Positions 1 to 8,220 of a stretch of 64,000 nt of DNA are shown here, one piece after another. Source of the stretch: Christensenella intestinihominis. Lineage in GTDB: Bacteria; Bacillota; Clostridia; Christensenellales; Christensenellaceae. Both the position numbers and the translations under genes were made by a program. Numbering within the stretch: the first letter of the stretch is position 1; every line of letters starts with the position of its first letter. The notes beneath the pieces were generated by a model that did not search any database, was not told the origin of the DNA, and saw only the letters and a program-made list of their open reading frames with translations. The DNA lies in assembly GCF_001678845.1 (NCBI RefSeq), contig NZ_MAIQ01000002.1, forward strand, positions 1 through 64,000. Direction: 5' to 3'.

Positions 1-52
1 AATCCGCGTCCCACTCCCGTTCCCAATACGCAAAATATGTCCCGAATTTCAT
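1..52 (-). CDS. sugar phosphate isomerase/epimerase, N-terminus only (partial)
   Basis: Only the first 17 codons are inside the window; the gene runs off the left edge. The start is an ATG at 52 preceded by AAGGAGA at a normal distance. The N-terminus reads MKFGTYFAYWEREWDAD, which resembles the opening strand of the D-tagatose/D-psicose 3-epimerase (xylose isomerase-like TIM barrel) family. It follows the dehydrogenase stop by 12 bases, so it should be the last visible gene of the sugar operon. The family call rests on a very short stretch and is an inference from N-terminal resemblance plus context. Confidence 0.55.
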   Translation of the reverse strand, partial: MKFGTYFAYWEREWDAD

Positions 53-64
53 TCGCTTGTCTCC

Positions 65-814
65 TTATCTTGCCGTATATCCGCCGTCCACCGACAGTAC
101 CGAGCCCGTCGCGTAGGCCATATCGTCCGCCGCAAACGCAAGGCATGCGTACGCAATTTCCTGCGGGGTCCCCATACGCATTGCCGGACGGTCGCCGGAC
201 AGCTTTTCTAGTTCCTTTTCCGGATCGCCGGAGGTTTGGATCACATGCTCCACCAGGGGCGTTTTAATGCGCCCGGGGCATACGCAGTTGACACGTATGC
301 CGCAGGCCGCATAATCGACCGCCGCGCTTTTGCTGAGCATGATGACCGCCGCTTTCGAGACATTGTAAGCAACCTGGTTTGCAATCGCGGAAAGGCCCGC
401 TTCCGAAGCAATGTTTATGATCGATCCGGCCCCTGCCGCCCGCATGCTTTCCAGCTCGTACTTCATGCACAGGAAAACTCCGTCCAGGTTGATGCCCATA
501 ATTGTTTTCCACTGGGGAAACGCGGTGCTGAGCACTTCTCCTTCGGCAAAAATTCCCGCGCAGTTGACTCCCGCGTCCAGCCTTCCCCATTCCTGCATCT
601 GTCCGAAGGCGCGTTTTACACTTTCCTCTGAGGAAACATCCGCCTCATAGGCTTTCGCAAAACCAAGCTCTTTTTCCAAATCACGGACGTTTTCGTAATT
701 TCGGTCTACAAGTGCAAGCCGCGCCCCTTCGCGGGCAAACAGCCGTGCGGTTTCCTGCCCGATTCCCGAGCCTGCGCCCGTAATGGCAATATATTTTCCT
801 CGCAGCTTTCCCAC
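65..814 (-). CDS. SDR-family NAD(P)-dependent oxidoreductase
   Basis: A 249-residue short-chain dehydrogenase of classical length. The cofactor motif TGAGSGIG is at residues 12-19, followed by NCAG, a serine in NIASEAG, the YNVSK catalytic Tyr/Lys pair and a C-terminal VDGGYTA. The chosen start is a GTG at 814 with GGGGAGGAAAA just upstream; an in-frame extension further upstream would run into the permease gene. It lies 20 bases after the permease and just before an epimerase, so it probably oxidises or reduces the sugar or polyol taken up by the transporter. The exact substrate cannot be read from the sequence. Confidence 0.88.
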   Translation of the reverse strand: MGKLRGKYIAITGAGSGIGQETARLFAREGARLALVDRNYENVRDLEKELGFAKAYEADVSSEESVKRAFGQMQEWGRLDAGVNCAGIFAEGEVLSTAFPQWKTIMGINLDGVFLCMKYELESMRAAGAGSIINIASEAGLSAIANQVAYNVSKAAVIMLSKSAAVDYAACGIRVNCVCPGRIKTPLVEHVIQTSGDPEKELEKLSGDRPAMRMGTPQEIAYACLAFAADDMAYATGSVLSVDGGYTAR

Positions 815-834
815 GTATTTTTCCTCCCCGGCTT

Positions 835-1806
835 TCAGTCGTTGAATTTCCGTTTTCTCCACGAATCCAGGAGCACAACCGCGACGATCATGACGCCAAG
901 GATAACCTTTTGCCAAAATGGCGTCGTGTTCATCAGGTCGAGACCATTGTTGAGGACGCCGATCGTCAGGACGCCGATTACCGTTCCCCCGATGCTTCCC
1001 ACGCCTCCGGCAAGGCTTGTCCCGCCGAGGGCTGCCGCAGTAATTGCCTGGAGCTCCATGCCGTCGCCCATGAGTGCGTTTGCCGAGTTGAGCCGGCCCG
1101 TCATCACCAACCCCCCGATGCCGCAGCAAAGGCCGCTCAATGCATAAATAATGATTTTCGTGCCGTCTGTTTTGATTCCCGCCGTTTTTGACGCTTCTTC
1201 ATTTCCGCCTACGGCGATTGTATTCCTCCCCAGCACCGTACGGTCGAGAAGAATCCAGCCAATGATGGCAACCGCGGCGAACACGAATATGCTGTAGGGG
1301 ACGACGCCCCCGGCCGACTGGCTTCCAAGCGCCAATATTTCTTCCGGTATGCCGGAGATCGGCAGTCCGTCCGTTACCAGCAGCGCCACGCCTTCAAGAG
1401 CAGTATACATGCCGAGGGTCGCCACAAACGGCTGTATCTTTCCTTTGGTAATGATAAAGCCATTCAAAAAGCCCATTCCCGTACTGACCGCAATGCCGAA
1501 CAGCACCGCCAGAAGCGGCGGCATCGAAAGGCCGGTGGCCGCGACAGCCATTACGGAGCCGGAAAGCGCCATCAGCGACCCGACGGAAAGGTCGATCCCG
1601 CCGGTGATGATTACAAACGTCATGCCGATTGCCATAATTCCCAGTACCGCCGACTGGTTGAGGATATTGAGGAAATTCTTTCCGCTGAAAAAATTCTCGC
1701 TGCCAATGCTCATGATGACAATAATTGCCAACAGGATCACAATTGCACTGAATTTTTGCAGGATATAGCCCGCCGATTGTTTTTTGATTGTATTTTCGTT
1801 TTTCAT
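835..1806 (-). CDS. ribose-type ABC transporter permease
   Basis: A 323-residue membrane protein with about eight to ten hydrophobic segments. It carries the RbsC-family signatures GMTFVIITGGIDLSVGS near residues 60-76 and, towards the C-terminus, ALGGTSLAGGVGSIGGT. It would form the membrane channel of a high-affinity sugar importer with the neighbouring ATPase and binding protein. Its ATG overlaps the ATPase stop (ATGA), the usual sign of translational coupling. The substrate is probably a pentose, hexose or polyol, judged from the downstream dehydrogenase and epimerase. Confidence 0.92.
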   Translation of the reverse strand: MKNENTIKKQSAGYILQKFSAIVILLAIIVIMSIGSENFFSGKNFLNILNQSAVLGIMAIGMTFVIITGGIDLSVGSLMALSGSVMAVAATGLSMPPLLAVLFGIAVSTGMGFLNGFIITKGKIQPFVATLGMYTALEGVALLVTDGLPISGIPEEILALGSQSAGGVVPYSIFVFAAVAIIGWILLDRTVLGRNTIAVGGNEEASKTAGIKTDGTKIIIYALSGLCCGIGGLVMTGRLNSANALMGDGMELQAITAAALGGTSLAGGVGSIGGTVIGVLTIGVLNNGLDLMNTTPFWQKVILGVMIVAVVLLDSWRKRKFND

Positions 1807-3302
1807 TTGATTTCACTCCCCGCCGCTTTTTCCAGTATGAGTTCCTGCGTGCATTCCCCGCTTTCCAGCATCGCGGTGACCCTGCCCTTTTTCATAACCA
1901 TGATGTTATCCGATATCCCGAGGAGTTCGGGCATATCCGAGGAAATCATTAATACCGCTCCCCCGTTTGCCGTAATCTCGTTAATCAGGTTGTAGACCTC
2001 CACACGCGCGCCTACGTCGACCCCGCGTGTGGGTTCGTCCATAATAAAGAGCTCCGTGCCGTTGCAAATCCAGCGCGCAACCGCTACCTTCTGCTGGTTT
2101 CCGCCCGAAAGGTCACGTGCCTTTTGCCCGGGGGAACTGGCGTCAATATTGAGGAGTTTGATATATTTTTCCGCCTCCTTATTTTCATTGCCGCGAAGGC
2201 GGAATCCTCCCTTTACGAGCCCGTCCTTTTTTGAAACGCATATATTGGTACGGATCGGCATATGCAGCAGCAGGCCGTCCTTACGGTCTTTCGTAATCAA
2301 CCCGAAACGATTTTCGATTGCGTGGCTCGGGTTTTTAGGTGTATACCGTTTCCCTTTATAGATAATTTCGCCCTTTGTCAGCCTGCGCAGGCCGAAAAGC
2401 GCCCGCGCGAGATTGCTCCGGCCCGACCCGACCAGTCCGGCAACGCCGAGCACCTCGCCTTTATGCAGGGCAAAAGAAACATCAAAGAAATTTTTTCCGT
2501 CGGACACCCCGCGCGCTTCCAGCATTACCTCCGGTGTGACGGAGGATACTTTCGGATATTGTTCGTCGATGGTCCTGCCCACCATCATCCTCACGAGGTC
2601 GTCTTCCGTGGTTTCTCCTATGTTTTCGATCGTGCTGCCAATCGTGCTTCCGTCCCGCAATACCGTAACGCGGTCCCCGATCTCGAATACCTCTTCCAGC
2701 TTGTGGGTGATATAGACGAAGGAAATGCCTTGTTTTTTCAGTTCGCTAATGATATGGAAAAGCTTTTCCACCTCTACGTCCGTCAGCGACGAGGTCGGCT
2801 CGTCCAGGATGACAATTTTGACATCCTTCGATATGACGCGGAATATTTCGATCAACTGTTGTATGCCGAGATCGTATGAGGATGTTTTCGCGTTGATATC
2901 GATATCGATCCCGAGTTCGTCAAAAATCTGTTTCGTTTTCTTTTTAGCGGCTTCCCAGTCAACAAATTTCATTTTATTGGCAGGCAGGTTCCCCAGCCAG
3001 ATGTTTTCCACAACGCTTACCTCCGGCACTAGGGAAAGCTCCTGGTAGACCATGCCGATCCCGAGTGCGAGGGAGTGCGCCGGGTCCCGAACCGTGGCTT
3101 TTTCCCCATCGATCAGTATGTCGCCGCTGTCCGCCTTATAAACGCCGGAAAGTATCTTCATCAGGGTGGATTTTCCCGCCCCGTTCTCGCCGAGCAGCAC
3201 ATGCACCTCGCCCGGCCTTACCCCGAAATTTACGCCGCGCAGCACGGTGATTCCATAAAAGCTTTTGACGATATCTTTCATTTCCAAGATATATTCTGCC
3301 AT
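1803..3302 (-). CDS. ribose-type ABC transporter ATP-binding protein (two ATPase domains)
   Basis: 499 residues, the standard length of RbsA/MglA-type fused ATPases. The N-terminal domain has Walker A GENGAGKST and Walker B IVILDEPTSSLT. The C-terminal domain has a degenerate Walker A (GLVGSGRSN), the signature LSGGNQQKVAVARW and Walker B LFIMDEPTRGVD. One competent and one degenerate nucleotide site is normal for the family. It sits between the binding-protein and permease genes and overlaps the latter by 4 bases. The ribosome site is GAGGAGA before the ATG at 3302. Confidence 0.94.
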   Translation of the reverse strand: MAEYILEMKDIVKSFYGITVLRGVNFGVRPGEVHVLLGENGAGKSTLMKILSGVYKADSGDILIDGEKATVRDPAHSLALGIGMVYQELSLVPEVSVVENIWLGNLPANKMKFVDWEAAKKKTKQIFDELGIDIDINAKTSSYDLGIQQLIEIFRVISKDVKIVILDEPTSSLTDVEVEKLFHIISELKKQGISFVYITHKLEEVFEIGDRVTVLRDGSTIGSTIENIGETTEDDLVRMMVGRTIDEQYPKVSSVTPEVMLEARGVSDGKNFFDVSFALHKGEVLGVAGLVGSGRSNLARALFGLRRLTKGEIIYKGKRYTPKNPSHAIENRFGLITKDRKDGLLLHMPIRTNICVSKKDGLVKGGFRLRGNENKEAEKYIKLLNIDASSPGQKARDLSGGNQQKVAVARWICNGTELFIMDEPTRGVDVGARVEVYNLINEITANGGAVLMISSDMPELLGISDNIMVMKKGRVTAMLESGECTQELILEKAAGSEIK

Positions 3303-3319
3303 TATAATCTCCTCTTTTA

Positions 3320-3354
3320 AAATGGTTGCCGCACACCGGGTACGGCAACCATTT
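3320..3354 (-). other. intercistronic hairpin between binding-protein and ATPase genes
   Basis: A perfect 12-bp inverted repeat (3320-3331 and 3343-3354, arms AAATGGTTGCCG / CGGCAACCATTT) with an 11-base loop. In the transcript it falls after the binding-protein stop. A short U-rich stretch follows, so it could be a leaky terminator or an mRNA 3'-end stabiliser that gives more binding protein than ATPase. Confidence 0.65.
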
Positions 3355-3372
3355 CCTTACAGACCGGATTTT

Positions 3373-4581
3373 CTATTTTGCGTCGTCAATGACCGCCTGC
3401 CAATCGATTGCTTCCAGTTTCGGTTCCGGATAGAAATTGTCTGCGTTTCCGATGTATTCCGTTCTCGGCCTGATGTCGTATTTCAGCGGTACTTCTTCGC
3501 CCAACGCAAGCTGTACGGCAAACTGTACGCCATACCATCCCCATTCCGGGAAGCCATGCCAGGTTTCAGCCATAATCTTGCCGTCCTTGATCGCCTGGAT
3601 CGTCTCGGCTGTTCCGTCATTGGAGATGATAATCAGGTCGTCGGCGCGCCCCGCGCTCTCTGCCGCGATGCTCGTTCCCAGTGCCATCTCCGCACAGGAC
3701 GCGTAGATCGCGTCGAGGTCCGGATTGTTCTGGATGATATTTTCCGCTGCTTCCACCGCTTTCTGGCGGTTCCAGTCAGCCGGCTGCTGCGCAACGACTT
3801 CCACATTGGGATATTGCGAGATTACTTCCATGAAACCCCGCGTCCGCTCATTTGAGAAAAAGTCGCCCGCGATTCCTTCGATCATTGCAATCTTCCCGGA
3901 GATAGATTCCTTATCGACGTCTTTATAAAGCTCGGTCCACCATTTGAGGTCAAGCATCCCGTCTTCGGGCAGTTCCACCGTTTCTCCTTCCCCGACAACC
4001 CCGGGGCCGCCGAGTGCATCGAGCATGGAATAGGCGCTCACTGACGCCGCCTGCGCGTTGTCAAAGCCTACGAAATTCGCGATGTCGATTCCTTCCTGTT
4101 CATCCAGCATATTGACCATGATGATCGGAATCCCCGCCTCGTTGATTTCCTTGAGGGCCGGTTTGATGGCTTCCACCTCGGTCGGCGATACGATGATGAC
4201 ATCTACTTTGTTCTGGATAAAGTTTTCCAGCGTCTTGACCTGGTCGGCCGCGTCCGTATGTTCCGTAGCGGACCGCGTAATCAGCTCCACATCGAGTCCT
4301 GCCGCATTGGCTTCCTCGACCGCTTTTTCCATGTAATCCGTCGCGGTCTTGAACACGTTTGTGATGTCCGGCGGGGACCAGCCGATCTTGATCTTCTTGC
4401 TTTCGATTCCCTTGCTTCCTTCGGCGGCCTCCCCGGCTGCGCCGCTCTCCTTGCCGCCCGCCTGCTGCGTTGCCTCAGAAGAGCCCGGGGCTGCCGCGGA
4501 AGAATCCGCAGCGGGCGCCCCGCAGGCCAGAAGGCTTACCGCAAGCGCCGTAATAAGCAGTATACATACGATTTTTTTCAT
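3373..4581 (-). CDS. sugar ABC transporter substrate-binding lipoprotein (RbsB-like)
   Basis: 402 residues from the ATG at 4581, which has GGAGG well placed upstream; a TTG three codons earlier sits too close to that site. A lipoprotein signal with lipobox LLAC puts the lipidated Cys at residue 20. A low-complexity Ala/Ser/Gly linker follows, then a periplasmic-binding-protein type 1 fold (KIKIGWSPPD... NKVDVIIVSPTEVEAI, ...NPDLDAIYASCAEMALG). It is longer than classical RbsB (about 300 residues); an acidic insert after about residue 185 accounts for part of this. It heads the minus-strand sugar operon and diverges from a two-component operon that may sense the same solute. Confidence 0.9.
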   Translation of the reverse strand: MKKIVCILLITALAVSLLACGAPAADSSAAAPGSSEATQQAGGKESGAAGEAAEGSKGIESKKIKIGWSPPDITNVFKTATDYMEKAVEEANAAGLDVELITRSATEHTDAADQVKTLENFIQNKVDVIIVSPTEVEAIKPALKEINEAGIPIIMVNMLDEQEGIDIANFVGFDNAQAASVSAYSMLDALGGPGVVGEGETVELPEDGMLDLKWWTELYKDVDKESISGKIAMIEGIAGDFFSNERTRGFMEVISQYPNVEVVAQQPADWNRQKAVEAAENIIQNNPDLDAIYASCAEMALGTSIAAESAGRADDLIIISNDGTAETIQAIKDGKIMAETWHGFPEWGWYGVQFAVQLALGEEVPLKYDIRPRTEYIGNADNFYPEPKLEAIDWQAVIDDAK

Positions 4582-4691
4582 TTTCTCCAATCCCTCCTTT
4601 TGGATTTTGTATTATTACTTTATCGGATTATCCGCGGAAAGGACAGTACTAAATGTCATGGTTTTCCCGTGATAAATGTATTTTTCTTCCG

Positions 4692-4723
4692 GGACAAATG
4701 TCATAACCGTATGACATTTGTCC
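4692..4723. promoter_or_regulatory. 14+14 bp perfect palindrome, candidate operator
   Basis: Arms 4692-4705 (GGACAAATGTCATA) and 4710-4723 are exact reverse complements around a 4-base spacer. An extra direct copy of the core AAATGTCAT lies at 4651-4659. The site is between the divergent sugar transporter and two-component operons, and is a natural candidate for binding by the NarL-type regulator encoded next door. Confidence 0.65.
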
Positions 4724-4752
4724 TGACTTTCCCGCATCCGTCCCGCGCTTGC

Positions 4753-4781
4753 TTGCAATTACATTTTCCAATTTATATAAT
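4753..4781 (+). promoter_or_regulatory. sigma-A-type promoter of the histidine-kinase operon
   Basis: TTGCAA at 4753-4758, a 17-base spacer and a perfect TATAAT at 4776-4781, about 60 bases before the kinase start. Confidence 0.7.
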
Positions 4782-4840
4782 AATGTAATGAGATTCCGCC
4801 CGATCATTTTATTTTCATACAACCTGTAACGAAAATCGGG

Positions 4841-6172
4841 GTGCTGATTTTGAAAGCTTTAAATACACGTGTCGTCCGGCGCGTCATGCTTGTACTGAAT
4901 TTGTTTATCATTATTGGAATATGCGTTTTGCTCGTACTGTGCGTGAATTCCATATCACAGCAGGGGCTTGCCAGTGATTTTCTGCTGCGCGCCGACCGTG
5001 TGCCGCAAGCGCCGCAGGATACAATTTTTATATGCTTTATCCTGCTCATGCTTTACCTGCTGAACCTGCTGCTCCGCGAATCGTCGAATAAAATACAGCG
5101 TAATAAAATTTTTTTCATATTATCCTGCACCATCGATCTTATTTTATGCGTTTCCATCATTGTCCTGACCAATGTGGTTTACCGCGGAATCCTTCTTTTA
5201 TCGGGCGTATGCATGCTTTACCGGCTTGACGGAAAGCGGCAAAGGTTCTTTTTTTCGGCCCTGCTGGTGATCCTGTATATTGTGTGCGAATACCAAATCC
5301 TGGCGCAAATTTTTACCATCACGCCCCTTGAACTTTATACCAGTTACCTCCCCGCCGCAATCCAGACCCAATTTTCCATCGTACAGCATATCCTGTTTTC
5401 CTGTAATGACGTATTGTTTGTCATTTTCATGATCTCATGGATTCAGCAGCAAAAGGAGGAGACAAAAATTATCAACCGGCTTTACAACCAGCAGTACCAT
5501 ATCAACGAGGAACTCAAGCTGGCAAACATACAGCTTGAGCATTATGTGGAAAAATCGGAGGAAAACGCCCTGATCCGCGAACGCAACCGGCTCGCGCGGG
5601 AAATCCACGATACGGTCGGCCATTCGCTCACCGCTATCTCGGCCGGGATCGACGCATGCCAGGTGCTTGCGGACTCCGACCCGCCGCGTCTTCACAGCCA
5701 GCTTAATACCTTATCCGAGCTGTCGCGCAACGCACTGGTCGACATCCGGCGCTCCGTAAAGGAACTGCGGCCCGATTCCCTTTCCCGGATGACTTTTACA
5801 GAGGCTGTAAGGGACATTGCTTCCAACATCTCCAAGATTACGGACACCACGGTGGCCGTACACCTGTCGGGGAGCCGTCCGATGCAGGAACGCCTCGAAG
5901 ATACGCTGTTCCGCGTGATCCAGGAAGCCATTACCAATTCCGTGAAACACGGGCAGGCTATGCGCGTCGACGTGACCCTGGAATTCAGGGAAAACGGCGT
6001 CGACCTCCTGATATCGGATAACGGCACGGGCTGCGCGCATGTGATTGAGGGCGCGGGGCTCAGCGGGATTCGCGAACGCATCTCCGATTTTGGAGGATCG
6101 TGCTGTTTCCACGGTGAATATGGTTTTTTTGTTGAAATTTACGTGCCCTATACGGAGGAAGCCAATGATTAA
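4841..6172 (+). CDS. sensor histidine kinase, NarX/DesK-type (HisKA_3)
   Basis: 443 residues. About six hydrophobic segments fill the first 200 residues, then a short coiled linker. The dimerisation domain carries REIHDTVGHS, with phospho-acceptor His256, and the HATPase domain contains HEAITNSVKHG-type (here QEAITNSVKHG) and DNGTGC motifs. The GTG at 4841 is used as start, but its ribosome site is weak and later starts (for example ATG at 4885) are possible. The stop overlaps the response-regulator start by 8 bases. There is no obvious large extracytoplasmic domain, so it may rely on the co-encoded binding protein for sensing; that is an inference. Confidence 0.88.
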   Translation: MLILKALNTRVVRRVMLVLNLFIIIGICVLLVLCVNSISQQGLASDFLLRADRVPQAPQDTIFICFILLMLYLLNLLLRESSNKIQRNKIFFILSCTIDLILCVSIIVLTNVVYRGILLLSGVCMLYRLDGKRQRFFFSALLVILYIVCEYQILAQIFTITPLELYTSYLPAAIQTQFSIVQHILFSCNDVLFVIFMISWIQQQKEETKIINRLYNQQYHINEELKLANIQLEHYVEKSEENALIRERNRLAREIHDTVGHSLTAISAGIDACQVLADSDPPRLHSQLNTLSELSRNALVDIRRSVKELRPDSLSRMTFTEAVRDIASNISKITDTTVAVHLSGSRPMQERLEDTLFRVIQEAITNSVKHGQAMRVDVTLEFRENGVDLLISDNGTGCAHVIEGAGLSGIRERISDFGGSCCFHGEYGFFVEIYVPYTEEAND

Positions 6173-6830
6173 AATATTAATTGTAGAGGACCAGGAGCTG
6201 ATCCGGCAAAGCCTGGAAATCATTCTTTCTTCCCAGCCGGATTTTTCCGTAATCGGTCTTGCGGGGGACGGAAACGAAGCGGTTGACATGGCGGGGACCC
6301 TTGCCCCCGACGTCATTTTGCTCGATATCCGCATGCCGGGCATGGACGGGGTATCCGCGTGCAGGATCATCAAGGAAAAGCACCCCGAAATCAAAATTAT
6401 TGTGCTGACAACATTTGACGACGACGAATATGTCTTTGACGCGATTAAATACGGCGCGAACGGATACCTGCTCAAGGGGACTTCGGTGGAGGAACTGGCG
6501 GACGCCATCAGGACCGTTTACAACAACGGAACATTGATTAATCCTGCCATTGCTTCCAAGCTGGTCGGTTTTTTTTCCAAGATTGCAAAGGGGGATATTC
6601 CGATTCCGCGCCAGAATCCGGAACTTTCAGAGCTCAACAAACGGGAAAACGATATTGTGAAGCAAATCTGCAAGGGATATTCCAATAAGGAAATTGCACA
6701 GAGCCTGTTTTTAAGCGAAGGGACCGTACGCAACAGCATCAGCACCATACTTGCCAAGCTGAACCTGCGCGACCGCACGCAGCTTGTTTTATACTGCCTG
6801 CATCGGAATACGGGGGACGGACATGAATAA
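6165..6830 (+). CDS. response regulator, NarL/LuxR family
   Basis: 221 residues from the ATG at 6165, with GGAGGAA five bases upstream. The receiver domain starts IKILIVEDQELIRQ, with phospho-acceptor Asp54 in VILLDIRMPG and the conserved Lys in YLLKGTSVEEL. The C-terminal helix-turn-helix reads LNKRENDIVKQICKGYSNKEIAQSL...TVRNSIS, a GerE-type domain. It overlaps both neighbours by a few bases, so kinase, regulator and binding protein are coupled. Likely target: the palindrome at 4692-4723. Confidence 0.92.
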   Translation: MIKILIVEDQELIRQSLEIILSSQPDFSVIGLAGDGNEAVDMAGTLAPDVILLDIRMPGMDGVSACRIIKEKHPEIKIIVLTTFDDDEYVFDAIKYGANGYLLKGTSVEELADAIRTVYNNGTLINPAIASKLVGFFSKIAKGDIPIPRQNPELSELNKRENDIVKQICKGYSNKEIAQSLFLSEGTVRNSISTILAKLNLRDRTQLVLYCLHRNTGDGHE

Positions 6831-8106
6831 GCTGACGCGGATTTTATGCGGTATCCTTGCGGCGGCAGCCCTTCTGTTATTTGTGGCGCAGCTGTCCTGC
6901 CGCTCCGCCCTGCACAATGAAAACAAGCTGGTGATCGCCGTGGCGTATGACGGCGACAACAACCATATCGAGGTGCAGAACCTGGAATATATCAGCCGGT
7001 GCGTAGACGCCTTCCATGCGCAAAATCCCGATATAGACATACGGGTCGAGACCATTTCCTATGATACCTATTCAAATTGGCTCTATGACGCCCTGCTTTA
7101 CGGGGAGGCGCCCGATCTTTTCACAGTGCTTCCGCAGGATTTTCCCAGCCTCATCTCCCTTGACGTCCTCGAGGATATCGGCGGGGAAGCTTACGAAAGC
7201 CGCATCGTGCCGGCAATCCTCGAGACCTGGGAACGGAACGGGGCTTTATATGCGGTTCCGTACGCGACCTCCCCGCCCTGCCTGATCATGAACAAAACGC
7301 TCCTAAGCCCGTATGAAACACCGATTGACGATATCAATTTTGATTGGTTCGATTTGTATTATTATTGCAGGAACTACACGTTTGACAGCGACGGAAACGG
7401 AATCGTCGATACATTCGGGGTTTCGGATATGAATTGGCGCACGGCCGTTTACGCCAATGGCCAAAGCCTGTTTGATCCCGTTTCCCGGACGACGGATTTT
7501 AACAACCCCAACGTGGAATATTCCGTTAAACTGGCAACCAGCATGAACCGCCTGACCCTTGAGGACTACGACGGTTCCTTTGAGCAAAACCACGCCCTGA
7601 TTAAAGTAACCAACCTTGCCGAGGCCCGCTACTATACCAGGAATTATCCGCAGATGGATTTACAGATACTCCGCATTCCCAAGGGGCCCGACGGTCCTTA
7701 CCGCACGGAGCCCTACGACTGCTGCGCTTTCGGCATCAACAAAAACGGCGGCGCCAAGGCCGCCGCAAAACAGTTTTTACAATATATTGCGCTCGACGAA
7801 ACGCTGCAATCTGAATTCCTTTCGTACGGATATGCTTTCCCCGTGCTGGAAAATGTGCAGCAGGCTGAAGACACCCTGAAAAGCATGGAACCATACATGA
7901 ATCCCCGGGCGCTGCAGCTCCTGTTATCGGAATCGGAAACGATTCCGATCGAATTTGTGGAATACTACGACCTGATGAATATTGCGGACAAGGAAATTTT
8001 CCAGTACATCCAGAGTAACATCGATATTGGAAGCGAACTGAATGTCCTGAACAACCGGATGAAGGAAATGTTTCAGGACACCCTCAAGTCAGGAACCGTT
8101 TCCTGA
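6823..8106 (+). CDS. extracellular sugar-binding lipoprotein, orphan (no permease beside it)
   Basis: 427 residues from the ATG at 6823, which has GGGGGACGG upstream and lies inside the end of the regulator gene. The signal peptide ends in LLLFVAQLSC, a plausible lipobox. The rest resembles ABC family-1 sugar-binding proteins (DAFHAQNPDIDIRVETISYDT; GEAPDLFTVLPQDFPSL). There is no transporter gene in this operon, so the protein may present a ligand to the co-encoded kinase as a three-component sensor. It could also serve the transporter encoded divergently, though that one has its own, unrelated binding protein. Confidence 0.82.
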   Translation: MNKLTRILCGILAAAALLLFVAQLSCRSALHNENKLVIAVAYDGDNNHIEVQNLEYISRCVDAFHAQNPDIDIRVETISYDTYSNWLYDALLYGEAPDLFTVLPQDFPSLISLDVLEDIGGEAYESRIVPAILETWERNGALYAVPYATSPPCLIMNKTLLSPYETPIDDINFDWFDLYYYCRNYTFDSDGNGIVDTFGVSDMNWRTAVYANGQSLFDPVSRTTDFNNPNVEYSVKLATSMNRLTLEDYDGSFEQNHALIKVTNLAEARYYTRNYPQMDLQILRIPKGPDGPYRTEPYDCCAFGINKNGGAKAAAKQFLQYIALDETLQSEFLSYGYAFPVLENVQQAEDTLKSMEPYMNPRALQLLLSESETIPIEFVEYYDLMNIADKEIFQYIQSNIDIGSELNVLNNRMKEMFQDTLKSGTVS

Positions 8107-8120
8107 AAAAAGCCAAGACC

Positions 8121-8152
8121 AACCACCCGTCTAACGGGTGGTTTTTGTTTTG
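8121..8152 (+). terminator. rho-independent terminator of the sensor operon
   Basis: Perfect 10-bp stem (8121-8130 with 8134-8143, AACCACCCGT arm), 3-base loop and a T-rich tail. Confidence 0.9.
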
Positions 8153-8189
8153 AACGCGTTTCGCGCTCTCAATCGGTTGAAACCATAAG

Positions 8190-8220
8190 AAAAAAAGGCA
8201 ATGCTTTAAGCATTGCCTTC
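8190..8220 (-). terminator. rho-independent terminator overlapping the end of the phosphatase gene
   Basis: Arms GGCAATGC / GCATTGCC around the stop codon at 8206-8208, followed on the minus strand by seven T. The stop codon sits in the loop, so the terminator is built into the last codons. Confidence 0.85.
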
